From assembly GCF_020179405.1 (NCBI RefSeq), contig NZ_JAICBZ010000014.1, forward strand, positions 1-59,363: a DNA stretch of 59,363 bases. Reading direction: 5' to 3'. The DNA comes from Xinfangfangia pollutisoli. Lineage in GTDB: Bacteria; Pseudomonadota; Alphaproteobacteria; Rhodobacterales; Rhodobacteraceae. The position numbers were made by a program, and so were the translations under genes. Below, piece after piece: positions 16,940 through 26,154 of this stretch. The notes under the pieces are model-generated. The model worked only from the letters and a program-made list of their open reading frames with translations. It searched no databases and was not told where the DNA came from. Positions within the stretch are counted from its first letter, which is position 1; each line of letters opens with the position of its first letter.

Positions 16940-19564
16940 ATGACTGACGACGCCGTGACGCCGATGATGGCGCAGTATCTGGAGATCAAGGGCCGCAACG
17001 AAGGGGCGCTGCTGTTCTACCGGATGGGCGATTTCTACGAGATGTTCTTCGACGACGCTGTGGCGGCGGCCGAAGCGCTGGACATCGCGCTGACGAAACG
17101 CGGCTTCCATCTGGGCCAGCCGATCCCGATGTGCGGCGTGCCGGTGCATGCCGCCGAGGGCTATCTGCTGACGCTGATCCGCAAGGGGTTTCGCGTGGCG
17201 ATTGCCGAGCAGATGGAAGACCCGGCCGAGGCGAAGAAGCGCGGGTCGAAATCGGTGGTCAAGCGCGATGTGGTGCGGCTGGTGACGCCGGGCACGCTGA
17301 CCGAGGATTCGCTTCTGGAAGCGCGGCGGCACAATTTCCTGGCAGCTTACGCCGAGGTGCGCGACGAGGCGGCGCTGGCCTGGGCCGATATCTCGACCGG
17401 CGAATTCCGCGTCATGCCCTGCCCGCTGCCGCGGCTGGCGCCCGAACTGGCGCGACTGGCCCCGCGCGAAGTGCTGATTTCCGAAGCGCGCGACCGCGAG
17501 CTGACGGCGATCGTCAGCGAAATGGCCGCCGCCGTCACGCCGCTGGCCCGTGCCAGCTTCGATTCCGCCGGGGCGGAGAAGCGGCTTTGCGCGCTGTTCC
17601 AGGTGGGGTCGCTGGAAGGCTTCGGCACGTTTGACCGCGCCGAACTGTCGGCCATGGGCGCCTTGGTCGATTACCTTGACCTGACGCAGCGCGGCCGCCT
17701 GCCCCTGCTGCGGCCCCCGGTCAAGGAACTGGCCGGCGGCGCGATGCAGATCGACGCGGCGACGCGGCGCAATCTGGAAATCACCGCGGCTTTGGGCGGC
17801 GGCCGCGACGGCTCGCTTCTGGCGGCGGTCGACCGCACCGCAACCGCGGCCGGCGCCCGGCTGCTGGAGCGGCGGCTGTCGGCGCCCTCACGCGATCTGG
17901 GGGTGATCCGCGCCCGCCATGCCGCACTGGCCCATCTGCTGGAGCAAAGCGCGCTGCGCCACGATCTGCGCGAGGCGCTGCGCCGGGTGCCCGACATGGA
18001 CCGCGCCCTGTCGCGGCTGGCGCTGGACCGGGCGGGGCCGCGCGATCTGGCGGCGATCCGCGCCGGGCTGAGCCAGGCCGCGGCCATCGCGCCCGCGCTG
18101 TCAGACGCGCCGCCGCTGCTGGCCGAGGCGGCGCGGGCGCTGACCGGGCATGAGGCGCTGATCGCGCTGCTGGACCGCGCCCTGGTGGCCGAGCCGCCGC
18201 TTCTGGCGCGCGATGGCGGTTTCATCGCGCCGGGCTACGACCCGGAACTGGACGACACCCGCCAGCTGCGCGACGAAGGCCGCGGCGTGATCGCGCGGAT
18301 GCAGGCCGATTACGTCGAACGCACCGGGGTGCAGGGGCTGAAGATCAAGCACAACAACGTGCTGGGCTATTTCATCGAGGTCACCCCCACGCATGAGGAA
18401 CGGCTGCGGTCGATGCCGGACCTGTTCATCCACCGCCAGACCACGGCCGGTCAGGTGCGCTTTACCACGCTGGCGCTGTCGGAACTGGAAACCCGGATCC
18501 TGAACGCCGCCAATCACGCGCTGGAGATGGAGCGGCGGCATTACGACGCGCTGAAGGGCCAGATCCTGGCCCAGGCGGCCGCCATTGGCACTGCCGCGCG
18601 GGGCCTGGCCGAGATCGACCTTGCCGCGGGCTTTGCCGATCTGGCCGCCTCGGAAGACTGGGCGGCGCCCCAGGTTGACGAGACCCGCGCCTTCCAGATC
18701 ACCGCCGGCCGCCACCCGGTGGTGGAGCGCGCGCTGAAGCGCGCGGGCGAGCCCTTCGTGGCCAATGACTGTGCGCTGACCCCGGCCGAGACGCCAGCGA
18801 TCTGGCTGCTGACCGGGCCGAACATGGCCGGCAAATCCACCTTCCTGCGCCAGAATGCGCTGATCGCCCTGCTGGCCCAGGCCGGCAGCTATGTGCCCGC
18901 CGCCGCTGCCCATATCGGGCTGGTGAGCCAGCTGTTCAGCCGGGTCGGCGCCAGCGACGATCTGGCCCGCGGCCGGTCGACCTTCATGGTGGAAATGGTG
19001 GAAACCGCGGCGATCCTGAACCAGGCCGACGACCGCGCCCTGGTGATCCTGGACGAAATCGGCCGCGGCACCGCGACTTATGACGGGCTGTCCATCGCCT
19101 GGGCGGTGCTGGAGCAGCTGCATGGCGTCAACCGCTGCCGCGCGCTGTTTGCCACCCATTACCACGAGATGACGGTGCTGGCCGGCAAGCTGCCGGGGGT
19201 GGAAAACGCCACCGTCAGCGTCAAGGAATGGGAAGGCGAGGTGATCTTCCTGCACGAGGTGCGCAAGGGTGCCGCCGATCGCAGCTATGGCGTGCAGGTC
19301 GCGCGGCTGGCTGGCCTGCCGCCGGCGGTGATCGAGCGGGCCAAGACCGTGCTGGAAAAGCTGGAACAGGGCGACCGCGAAGGCGGCAAGCAGATGACGC
19401 TGATCGACGACCTGCCGCTGTTCCGCGCCGCCCCTGCCCCGGCGCCGAAGCCCGCGCCGCAGAAGGCTTCGGCGGTCGAGGACCGGCTGAAGGACATCCG
19501 CCCCGACGAGCTGACGCCGATCGAGGCGCTGACGCTGCTTTACGAGCTAAAATCGCTGGCCTGA
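16940..19564 (+). CDS. mutS: DNA mismatch repair protein MutS
   Basis: 874 aa. The mismatch-reading motif in the N-terminal domain is seen as FYRMGDFYEMFFDDA, and GRHPVVE and Walker A TGPNMAGKSTF (about 624-634) lie in the ATPase domain, followed by LVILDEIGRGTATYDGLSIAWA. The length is close to E. coli MutS (853 aa). A short GGGGGAC ribosome site precedes the ATG. It recognises mispairs and recruits MutL. It converges on grpE, with a strong GC hairpin between the two genes. Confidence 0.97.
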   Translation: MTDDAVTPMMAQYLEIKGRNEGALLFYRMGDFYEMFFDDAVAAAEALDIALTKRGFHLGQPIPMCGVPVHAAEGYLLTLIRKGFRVAIAEQMEDPAEAKKRGSKSVVKRDVVRLVTPGTLTEDSLLEARRHNFLAAYAEVRDEAALAWADISTGEFRVMPCPLPRLAPELARLAPREVLISEARDRELTAIVSEMAAAVTPLARASFDSAGAEKRLCALFQVGSLEGFGTFDRAELSAMGALVDYLDLTQRGRLPLLRPPVKELAGGAMQIDAATRRNLEITAALGGGRDGSLLAAVDRTATAAGARLLERRLSAPSRDLGVIRARHAALAHLLEQSALRHDLREALRRVPDMDRALSRLALDRAGPRDLAAIRAGLSQAAAIAPALSDAPPLLAEAARALTGHEALIALLDRALVAEPPLLARDGGFIAPGYDPELDDTRQLRDEGRGVIARMQADYVERTGVQGLKIKHNNVLGYFIEVTPTHEERLRSMPDLFIHRQTTAGQVRFTTLALSELETRILNAANHALEMERRHYDALKGQILAQAAAIGTAARGLAEIDLAAGFADLAASEDWAAPQVDETRAFQITAGRHPVVERALKRAGEPFVANDCALTPAETPAIWLLTGPNMAGKSTFLRQNALIALLAQAGSYVPAAAAHIGLVSQLFSRVGASDDLARGRSTFMVEMVETAAILNQADDRALVILDEIGRGTATYDGLSIAWAVLEQLHGVNRCRALFATHYHEMTVLAGKLPGVENATVSVKEWEGEVIFLHEVRKGAADRSYGVQVARLAGLPPAVIERAKTVLEKLEQGDREGGKQMTLIDDLPLFRAAPAPAPKPAPQKASAVEDRLKDIRPDELTPIEALTLLYELKSLA

Positions 19565-19570
19565 GCCGGT

Positions 19571-19589
19571 CCGGGGGCGCCGCCCCCGG
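19571..19589. terminator. GC hairpin between mutS and grpE
   Basis: A perfect 9-bp inverted repeat, CCGGGGGCG and CGCCCCCGG with a single-base centre, lies just after the mutS stop and before the convergent grpE stop. No T run follows on either strand, so its role as a bidirectional terminator is only likely by position. Confidence 0.4.
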
Positions 19590-19601
19590 GTTCGCGCGGG
19601 C

Positions 19602-20135
19602 TTAGCCCGGGTTCGACGACACGCCCACCTGCGCGGGGCGCAGCAGCCGGTCGTACAGCATGAAGCCTTCGGTCATCACCTGGATGATCTGCCCGGCCTT
19701 GGTGCCCGGCAGCGGCGCCTCGAACATGGCCTGATGCTGCTGCGGATCGAACAGATCGCCCACCGCCGGCGAAATCGGCGTCACGCCATGCTTGGTCATG
19801 ACATTGGTCAGCTCGCGCAGCGTCAGCTCGACCCCCTCGATCAGCCCCGCCGCCGTGGTGCGGTTTTCATCCGGGATCGCCTGCAAGGCGCGCTGCAGAT
19901 TGTCATAGACCGGCAGCAGATCGCGGGCCAGCCGCGTGCTGCCATATTGTTCCGCCTCGCGCCGGTCGCGATCGGCCCGCTTGCGCGAATTCTCGGCATC
20001 GGCCAGCGCGCGCATGAATTTGTCGCGGAACTCGTCACGCTCGGCCCGCAGCGTTTCCAGTTCGCCATTGTCCAGAAATTCTTCCAGCTCGGGCAGATCG
20101 CCTTCGATCCGGTCCGCCGGGTTTTCCTGCACCAT
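19602..20135 (-). CDS. grpE: Nucleotide exchange factor GrpE
   Basis: 177 aa. A charged helical N-terminal region (ELEEFLDNGELETLRAERDE) leads to the dimer coiled coil, then the conserved head: YGSTRLARDLLPVYDNLQRAL and FDPQQHQAMFE, ending in GFMLYDRLLRPAQVGVS. GrpE releases ADP from DnaK. It lies 17 nt after the hrcA stop and so is co-transcribed with it, an arrangement common in Alphaproteobacteria. Confidence 0.96.
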   Translation of the reverse strand: MVQENPADRIEGDLPELEEFLDNGELETLRAERDEFRDKFMRALADAENSRKRADRDRREAEQYGSTRLARDLLPVYDNLQRALQAIPDENRTTAAGLIEGVELTLRELTNVMTKHGVTPISPAVGDLFDPQQHQAMFEAPLPGTKAGQIIQVMTEGFMLYDRLLRPAQVGVSSNPG

Positions 20136-20152
20136 CTTCTTCCACTCCAGTC

Positions 20153-21223
20153 TCAGCCGCGCCCGCGATCCGAAACAAGCCGGCCCACGAGCTGCGCAGT
20201 ATAATCCACGATCGGAACGACCCGCCCGTAATTCAGCCGCGTAGGACCGATCACGCCGACCGCACCGATGATCTTTCGCTCGGCGTTCATATAGGGAGAA
20301 ACCACGAGACTGGAACCCGAAAGTGAAAAAAGCTTGTTTTCCGAACCGATGAAGATCCGCACCCCCTCGCCCTCATCGGCCAGTTCCAGGAATTCGGCGA
20401 TGTCGCGCTTGCGTTCCAGATCGTCGAACAGGCTGCGGATCCGGTCGACATCGCCTTCGGTTTCGCTGGCCAGCAGGTTCGCCCGCCCGCGCACGATCAG
20501 CCGTTCCGAGGATTGCCCGGCGTTTTCCCAGACCGCCAGCCCGCTTTCCACCAGATCGCGGGCCAGCTGGTCGATTTCCTGCCGGCGCGCGGTGATCTCG
20601 GCGCGGATGCGGCGCAGCAGATCGGGCAGGCTGCGGCCCTCGGCCATGGCGTTCAGGAAATTCGCGGCCTCGCGCATCGAACTGGGCGTCTGGCCCGGCG
20701 GCGGGCGGAACAGCCGGTTTTCCACCTGACCATCGGCAAAGACCAGCACGACCAGCGCCCGGTCGGGGCCAAGGCTGACAAATTCGATATGGCGGATCGG
20801 CGCTGATTCGTGCTTCGGCGCCAGAACGATCGAGGCGCCATGCGTCACCGCCGACAGCGCCGCACCGATTTCATCCAAAAGCCCGCCGACCCCCGGCTCG
20901 TTCGTCTGCAAGGTGGCGTCGATCTTCTGCCGGTCGGAGGCATCGACATGGCCCATTTCCAGAAAGCCATCGACGAACAGCCGCAGGCCTTGCTGGGTCG
21001 GCACCCGCCCCGCCGAGACATGCGGGCTGTCCAGAAGCCCCAGATATTCCAGGTCCTGCATGACGTTGCGGATCGTCGCGGCCGAAACCTGTTCGGGGAA
21101 GCCGCGCGTCAGCGTGCGAGAGCCGACGGGTTCGCCGGTCGCCAGATAGCTTTCCACCACCCGCCGGAACACCTCGCGGGAACGGTCGGTCATTTCGGTG
21201 AGAAGTGAAGATCCATTCGACAT
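20153..21223 (-). CDS. hrcA: Heat-inducible transcription repressor HrcA
   Basis: 356 aa from ATG 21223, chosen over longer readings because of AGGGCAG just upstream and alignment with the family N-terminus. The winged helix is at about residues 10-75 (VESYLATGEPVGSRTLT, SAATIRNVMQDLEYLGLL), then GAF-like and C-terminal regions, ending in MNAERKIIGAVGVIGPTRLNYGR in the family style. HrcA represses groESL/dnaK operons at CIRCE sites. No CIRCE is seen in its own upstream region, so its control here is by another means. Confidence 0.95.
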   Translation of the reverse strand: MSNGSSLLTEMTDRSREVFRRVVESYLATGEPVGSRTLTRGFPEQVSAATIRNVMQDLEYLGLLDSPHVSAGRVPTQQGLRLFVDGFLEMGHVDASDRQKIDATLQTNEPGVGGLLDEIGAALSAVTHGASIVLAPKHESAPIRHIEFVSLGPDRALVVLVFADGQVENRLFRPPPGQTPSSMREAANFLNAMAEGRSLPDLLRRIRAEITARRQEIDQLARDLVESGLAVWENAGQSSERLIVRGRANLLASETEGDVDRIRSLFDDLERKRDIAEFLELADEGEGVRIFIGSENKLFSLSGSSLVVSPYMNAERKIIGAVGVIGPTRLNYGRVVPIVDYTAQLVGRLVSDRGRG

Positions 21224-21241
21224 TCTGCCCTGCCTTGTCTG

Positions 21242-21270
21242 AATAAAGGCGCCCCGGCGCCCGGCGTCAA
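21242..21270 (-). promoter_or_regulatory. Promoter for hrcA-grpE
   Basis: On the minus strand TTGACG (21270-21265) is 17 bp from TTTATT (21247-21242), a good housekeeping-type match, 18 nt before the hrcA ATG. The spacer is very GC-rich. Confidence 0.5.
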
Positions 21271-21335
21271 TCGGGGTTGCGTCACAGGGCCCCGCAGGGG
21301 TATCCCCCGGCCCGTCAAAACCGAAAGGAAAAGCC

Positions 21336-22045
<710 letters not shown>

Positions 22046-22049
<4 letters not shown>

Positions 22050-22657
22050 CCCGGGCGTTCACCGGCGACAGGCTGGTGATCGCCAGCCACAACCGCGGCA
22101 AACTGGCCGAATTCTCGGACCTTCTGGCGCCCCTGGGCATCACATGCGTTTCGGCGGCGGATCTGGGCTTGCCCGAACCCGCCGAAACCGAAGACACGTT
22201 CCTGGGCAATGCGCGGATCAAGGCCCATGCCGCGGCGAAAGCCTCGGGCCTGCCCGCCCTGTCGGACGATTCCGGCCTGACAGTCGACGCGCTGGATGGC
22301 TCGCCCGGGGTGTTCACGGCGGATTGGGCCGAAACGGGCCAGGGCCGCGACTTCATCATGGCGATGGAAAAGACCTGGGCGCATCTGGAATGGCTGAAAG
22401 CCCCCCTCCCCCGCCGCGCCCAATTCCGTGCCACTCTGGTCCTGGCTTGGCCCGACGGCCATGATGAATGGGTCGAAGGCGTCGCCGAAGGCCAGCTGGT
22501 CTGGCCCCGCCGTGGCGCGGACGGCCATGGCTATGACCCGATGTTCCAGCCCGACGGCTTTGATCGCACATTCGCCGAACTGACCTCGGCGGAAAAGAAC
22601 GCAATCAGCCATCGCGGCAAAGCCGTGACTGCATTGCTGGCGAAGTGTTTCACGTGA
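22046..22657 (+). CDS. rdgB: XTP/dITP pyrophosphatase
   Basis: 203 aa. It begins [15 protein letters not shown], the typical (S/T)xN-x4-K motif of the HAM1/RdgB family, and carries [15 protein letters not shown] and [25 protein letters not shown]. It hydrolyses non-canonical purine NTPs (ITP, dITP, XTP) and so keeps them out of DNA. It overlaps rph by 4 nt and hemW by 13 nt. Its stop codon lies inside the parS-like site. Confidence 0.95.
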
Positions 22658-23820
22658 AACGGCCGGAGAACTGGCAAGAGGGCGGCTTTGCGCTGTACTT
22701 GCACTGGCCGTTCTGCAAGGCGAAATGCCCCTATTGCGATTTCAACTCGCATGTGCGGACGGCGATTGACCAAAGCGACTGGCAAAAAGCCTATCTGGCC
22801 GAACTGGACCGCGTCGCGGCGGAAACGCCTGGCCGCATTCTGAGATCGGTGTTCTTCGGTGGCGGGACGCCCTCGCTGATGGAGGGCCCGCTGGTCGCGG
22901 CAATTCTGGACCGCGTGGCGCGGAACTGGCGCTTGACCAATGATGTCGAGATCACGCTGGAAGCCAATCCGACTTCGGTTGAAGCCGCGCGTTTTCACGC
23001 CTATCGCGCGGCCGGGGTCAACCGGGTGTCGCTGGGTCTGCAGGCCCTGAACGATGCCGATCTGCGCCGCCTTGGCCGCCAACATTCGGCCGCCGAGGCC
23101 CTTGCCGCCTTCGCATTGGCGCGCGAGACCTTTCCCCGGGTGTCCGGCGACCTGATCTATGCCCGGCAGGACCAGACTTTGCCGGCCTGGCGGCAGGAAT
23201 TGCGGCAGTTGACGGCGCTTGGCCCCGACCACCTGTCGCTGTACCAGTTGACGGTCGAAGACGGCACGGCCTTTGGCGCCCTGGCCCGCGCCGGCAAGCT
23301 GAAAGGCCTGCCGGATGAGGATCTGGCGGCGGAAATGTATCTGGCCACCGAAAGCATCTGCACCGAAGCGGGCTTGCAGGCCTATGAAGTGTCGAACTAT
23401 GCCGCTTCGGGCGCGGAATCGCGGCACAATCTGGTCTATTGGCGGATGGGCGATTACATCGGCATCGGCCCCGGCGCGCATGGACGGCTGACGCTGGACG
23501 GCTTGCGCTATGCGACCGACACGCCGAAATCACCGGAAGCCTGGCTGAAAGCGGTCGACCAGACCGGCTCGGGCGAGTTGCCGCGTGAAGTGATTTCCCG
23601 CGATGCGCAGGGAACCGAGTATCTGCTGATGGCGCTGCGCCTGTCGGAAGGCGCCTCGCTGGCGCGATATGCTGGGCTTGCGGGCCGCAAAATCGCGGAA
23701 AATCGGCTGCAGCAGCTGCAGGATGACGGGTTTCTGACCCGCGACGGGGACCGGATCGCCGCCACCGACACCGGCCGGTTGCTGCTGAACCGGCTGGTGC
23801 TGGAACTTCTGCCCGATTAA
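22645..23820 (+). CDS. hemW: Radical SAM protein HemW (heme chaperone)
   Basis: 391 aa. The cluster motif C-x3-C-x2-C (CKAKCPYC) lies near residue 24, followed by FFGGGTPSL and ITLEANPTSVE of the coproporphyrinogen-dehydrogenase-like group. HemW inserts heme into respiratory enzymes rather than oxidising coproporphyrinogen. The GTG start at 22645 makes the first codons part of the partition site, giving the peptide start MFHVK. There is no clear Shine-Dalgarno, so translation is probably coupled to rdgB. Its stop overlaps the convergent parB stop. Confidence 0.93.
   Translation: MFHVKRPENWQEGGFALYLHWPFCKAKCPYCDFNSHVRTAIDQSDWQKAYLAELDRVAAETPGRILRSVFFGGGTPSLMEGPLVAAILDRVARNWRLTNDVEITLEANPTSVEAARFHAYRAAGVNRVSLGLQALNDADLRRLGRQHSAAEALAAFALARETFPRVSGDLIYARQDQTLPAWRQELRQLTALGPDHLSLYQLTVEDGTAFGALARAGKLKGLPDEDLAAEMYLATESICTEAGLQAYEVSNYAASGAESRHNLVYWRMGDYIGIGPGAHGRLTLDGLRYATDTPKSPEAWLKAVDQTGSGELPREVISRDAQGTEYLLMALRLSEGASLARYAGLAGRKIAENRLQQLQDDGFLTRDGDRIAATDTGRLLLNRLVLELLPD
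22646..22661. promoter_or_regulatory. parS partition site (one mismatch)
   Basis: TGTTTCACGTGAAACG matches the 16-bp parS consensus TGTTTCACGTGAAACA at 15 positions. It lies across the rdgB stop and the hemW start, about 2 kb from parB. The palindromic core GTTTCACGTGAAAC is perfect, so ParB binding is very likely. Confidence 0.85.
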
Positions 23821-24695
23821 CCCTCGGCCAGGGGGGATGCGCCCGAAGACAGCAGCGCACACAGCCGGTCAAGATCCTCGAAGGATCCATAGCGAATGGC
23901 CAGCGTGCCGCTGCCGCCGCGGTCTTCGATCGTCACTGCCATGCCCAGTTGCGCCGAAAGATCGCCTTCCAAAGCCCTTGTATCGGCATCTTTCTGGCCG
24001 CCGCGCTGACCATCGCGCGCCTTGCTGCGCGACGCGCCGCTGTCACGCATCAGCTTTTCGGTTTCGCGCACCGAAAGGCCCTTGGTCGCGACATGCCGCG
24101 CCAGCGATACGGCATCCGGGGCGCCGATCAGCGTGCGGGCATGGCCGGCCGACAACAGCCCATCGCGGACCATCGACTGAACTTCGTCCGGCAAGGCCAG
24201 CAGCCGCAGCAGATTGGCCACATGGCTGCGGCTTTTCGACAGGGCTTCGGCAACCTTTTCCTGCGTGTGGCCGAAGCGGTCGATCAGCGCCTTCAGACCC
24301 AGCGCCTCTTCGATCGCGTTCAGATCCTCGCGCTGGATATTCTCGATGATCGCAACTTCCAGCACTTCCGTATCGTCAAGATCGCGGATCACCACCGGCA
24401 CATCATGCAGCTGGGCCAGTTGCGCCGCCCGCCAGCGCCGTTCGCCGGCCACGATTTCATATTCGTTGCCCAGGGGCCGCACGACCAGAGGCTGGATCAC
24501 CCCCTTCTGGCGCAGCGATTCCGCCAGCGATTGCAGCGCATCGGAATCAAAATCCTTGCGCGGCTGATGCGGGTTCGGCCGCAGCTTTTCCACCGGCAGG
24601 CGCGTATCGGCCCGACGCGGCCCTTCGCTTTCCGGCCGAAGATTCACATCCGACATCAATGCCGAAAGCCCGCGGCCCAAGCCCTTGCGTTCCAT
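23817..24695 (-). CDS. parB: Chromosome partitioning protein ParB
   Basis: 292 aa from ATG 24695; an upstream TTG (24710) is less likely because of the position of AGGGCAGG. The N-terminal part has LRPNPHQPRKDFD and the CTP-binding motif GERRWRAAQLA, followed by NIQREDLNAIEEA and the helix-turn-helix FGHTQEKVAEALSKSRSHVAN. The C-terminus is a short dimer domain. It binds parS, loads as a CTP-dependent clamp and spreads over the origin region. It is 33 nt downstream of parA on the same strand, with two parS sites flanking the pair. Confidence 0.97.
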   Translation of the reverse strand: MERKGLGRGLSALMSDVNLRPESEGPRRADTRLPVEKLRPNPHQPRKDFDSDALQSLAESLRQKGVIQPLVVRPLGNEYEIVAGERRWRAAQLAQLHDVPVVIRDLDDTEVLEVAIIENIQREDLNAIEEALGLKALIDRFGHTQEKVAEALSKSRSHVANLLRLLALPDEVQSMVRDGLLSAGHARTLIGAPDAVSLARHVATKGLSVRETEKLMRDSGASRSKARDGQRGGQKDADTRALEGDLSAQLGMAVTIEDRGGSGTLAIRYGSFEDLDRLCALLSSGASPLAEG

Positions 24696-24728
24696 GTCCT
24701 GCCCTTTCAAGTCTCTATTGCTGCGGAA

Positions 24729-25544
24729 TCAGCGCCGCAGACGCCCTGCAATCTCTTCCGCCAGCGCCCGATAGGCGACGGCCCCGCGCGACGCCGTGTC
24801 ATATTGCAGCACCGGCAAAGCATGCGAGGGCGCTTCCGACAGCCGCACATTGCGCGGAATGATGGTCTGAAACACCATATCGCCCAGGTTTTCGCGCGCA
24901 TCGGCCTCGACCTGCTGGGCCAGATTGTTGCGCCGGTCGTACATCGTCAGCACCACGCCTTCGATCCGCAGATCGGGATTGGCGCTGCGGCGCACATCGC
25001 GCACCGTCAACAACAGCTGCGACAGGCCTTCCAGCGCGAAAAACTCGGCCTGAAGCGGCACCAATACGGCATGCGAGGCGACCAGCGCATTCACCGTCAG
25101 CAGGCTGAGCGAGGGCGGGCAATCGATCAGCACGACATCGAAGCCGCGCTGTTCGATATCGGGATGACGCAGAGCGTCATGCAGCAGGAAGCTGCGCTTT
25201 TCATTGGCCACAAGGTCGATGTCGGCCGAGGCAAGATCGGAATTTGCCGGACAAATCCACAGGTTAGGCACGGCGGTTTCGCGGATGATCAAATCCGGCT
25301 GCCCATCGGCAAGCAGCAGATCATAGGTGGTCATCTGCCGTTCAGCCGGCGTCACCCCAAGCCCGGTCGAGGCATTGCCCTGCGGATCAAGATCCACCAG
25401 CAGCACGCGAAAGCCGATCTCGGCCAGGGCTGCCGCCAGATTGATCGCCGTCGTGGTCTTGCCGACCCCGCCCTTCTGATTGGCGATGGCGATGACATGT
25501 GCGGGTTGAGGATCGGGAAGGGACAGGGGCTCAGTCGCCGGCAC
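24729..25544 (-). CDS. parA: Chromosome partitioning ATPase ParA
   Basis: 271 aa from a GTG at 25544, overlapping the rsmG end by 14 nt. The deviant Walker A KGGVGKTTTAINLA sits at about residues 24-37, DLDPQGNASTGLG follows, and VLIDCPPSLSLLTVNAL is Walker B. It binds DNA as an ATP dimer and pulls ParB-parS complexes apart. The N-terminus has a short extension before the Walker motif, as is usual for alphaproteobacterial ParA. It is co-transcribed with rsmG and parB. Confidence 0.97.
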   Translation of the reverse strand: MPATEPLSLPDPQPAHVIAIANQKGGVGKTTTAINLAAALAEIGFRVLLVDLDPQGNASTGLGVTPAERQMTTYDLLLADGQPDLIIRETAVPNLWICPANSDLASADIDLVANEKRSFLLHDALRHPDIEQRGFDVVLIDCPPSLSLLTVNALVASHAVLVPLQAEFFALEGLSQLLLTVRDVRRSANPDLRIEGVVLTMYDRRNNLAQQVEADARENLGDMVFQTIIPRNVRLSEAPSHALPVLQYDTASRGAVAYRALAEEIAGRLRR

Positions 25545-26154
25545 GGGTCAAATTCCTCAATTCCAGGATGGCTGCGCCTTTATGCCCCGGATCGTCGTGC
25601 GTCTCCAGATCGAAGCGCCAGATTTTCGCGGCCGCGCTGCATTCTGCCGCATGGGATTCACCCTTGGGAAACAGCGCCCGGCCGGCCGGCGCCAGATGGC
25701 GATGGGCCAGGGCACACAGCTGATCCAGGGGCGCCAGGGCCCGCGCAGAGACGATTCCGGCCCCAAGCGGCGCCAGGGATTCAGCCCGTTCCGCCCGGAC
25801 ATCCAGCCGCAAGCCCAGCTGACGCCCGGCTTCACGCAGGAATGTTGCCTTGCGTTGATCGGATTCGACCAGAATCATCCGGGTTTCTGCGCCACGGTCG
25901 GCCAGAATTGCCGCAACCACGATGCCCGGAAAGCCGCCCCCTGCCCCGAAATCCGCCCAGATCGCCGGGGCATCGGGCACCAGAAGCGCCAGCCGCGCTG
26001 AATCTTCGATATGTCGTGCCCAAAGATCGGGCAGCGTGGACTTGGCGATCAGATTGATTCGCTGGGTCCATTTCTCGACCAGCGCAGCAAAGGCCTGAAG
26101 CTGCGCGATTCCCCCGGCCGAGGTGCCTAGGGCCTGCCAAAGCTGTTGATCCAT
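25531..26154 (-). CDS. rsmG: 16S rRNA (guanine527-N7)-methyltransferase
   Basis: 207 aa. It has the SAM-binding motif WADFGAGGGFPGIV (about residues 66-79) and the preceding helix RINLIAKSTLPDLWARHIEDS. It methylates G527 of 16S rRNA using SAM; loss gives low-level streptomycin resistance in other bacteria. The start is directly adjacent to the mnmG stop. The order mnmG-rsmG-parA-parB is the classical origin-proximal cluster. Confidence 0.96.
   Translation of the reverse strand: MDQQLWQALGTSAGGIAQLQAFAALVEKWTQRINLIAKSTLPDLWARHIEDSARLALLVPDAPAIWADFGAGGGFPGIVVAAILADRGAETRMILVESDQRKATFLREAGRQLGLRLDVRAERAESLAPLGAGIVSARALAPLDQLCALAHRHLAPAGRALFPKGESHAAECSAAAKIWRFDLETHDDPGHKGAAILELRNLTRAGD

Noticed and set aside
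21224-21335. CIRCE element between hrcA and rph
   Set aside because: I looked for the TTAGCACTC-N9-GAGTGCTAA palindrome and found neither arm.
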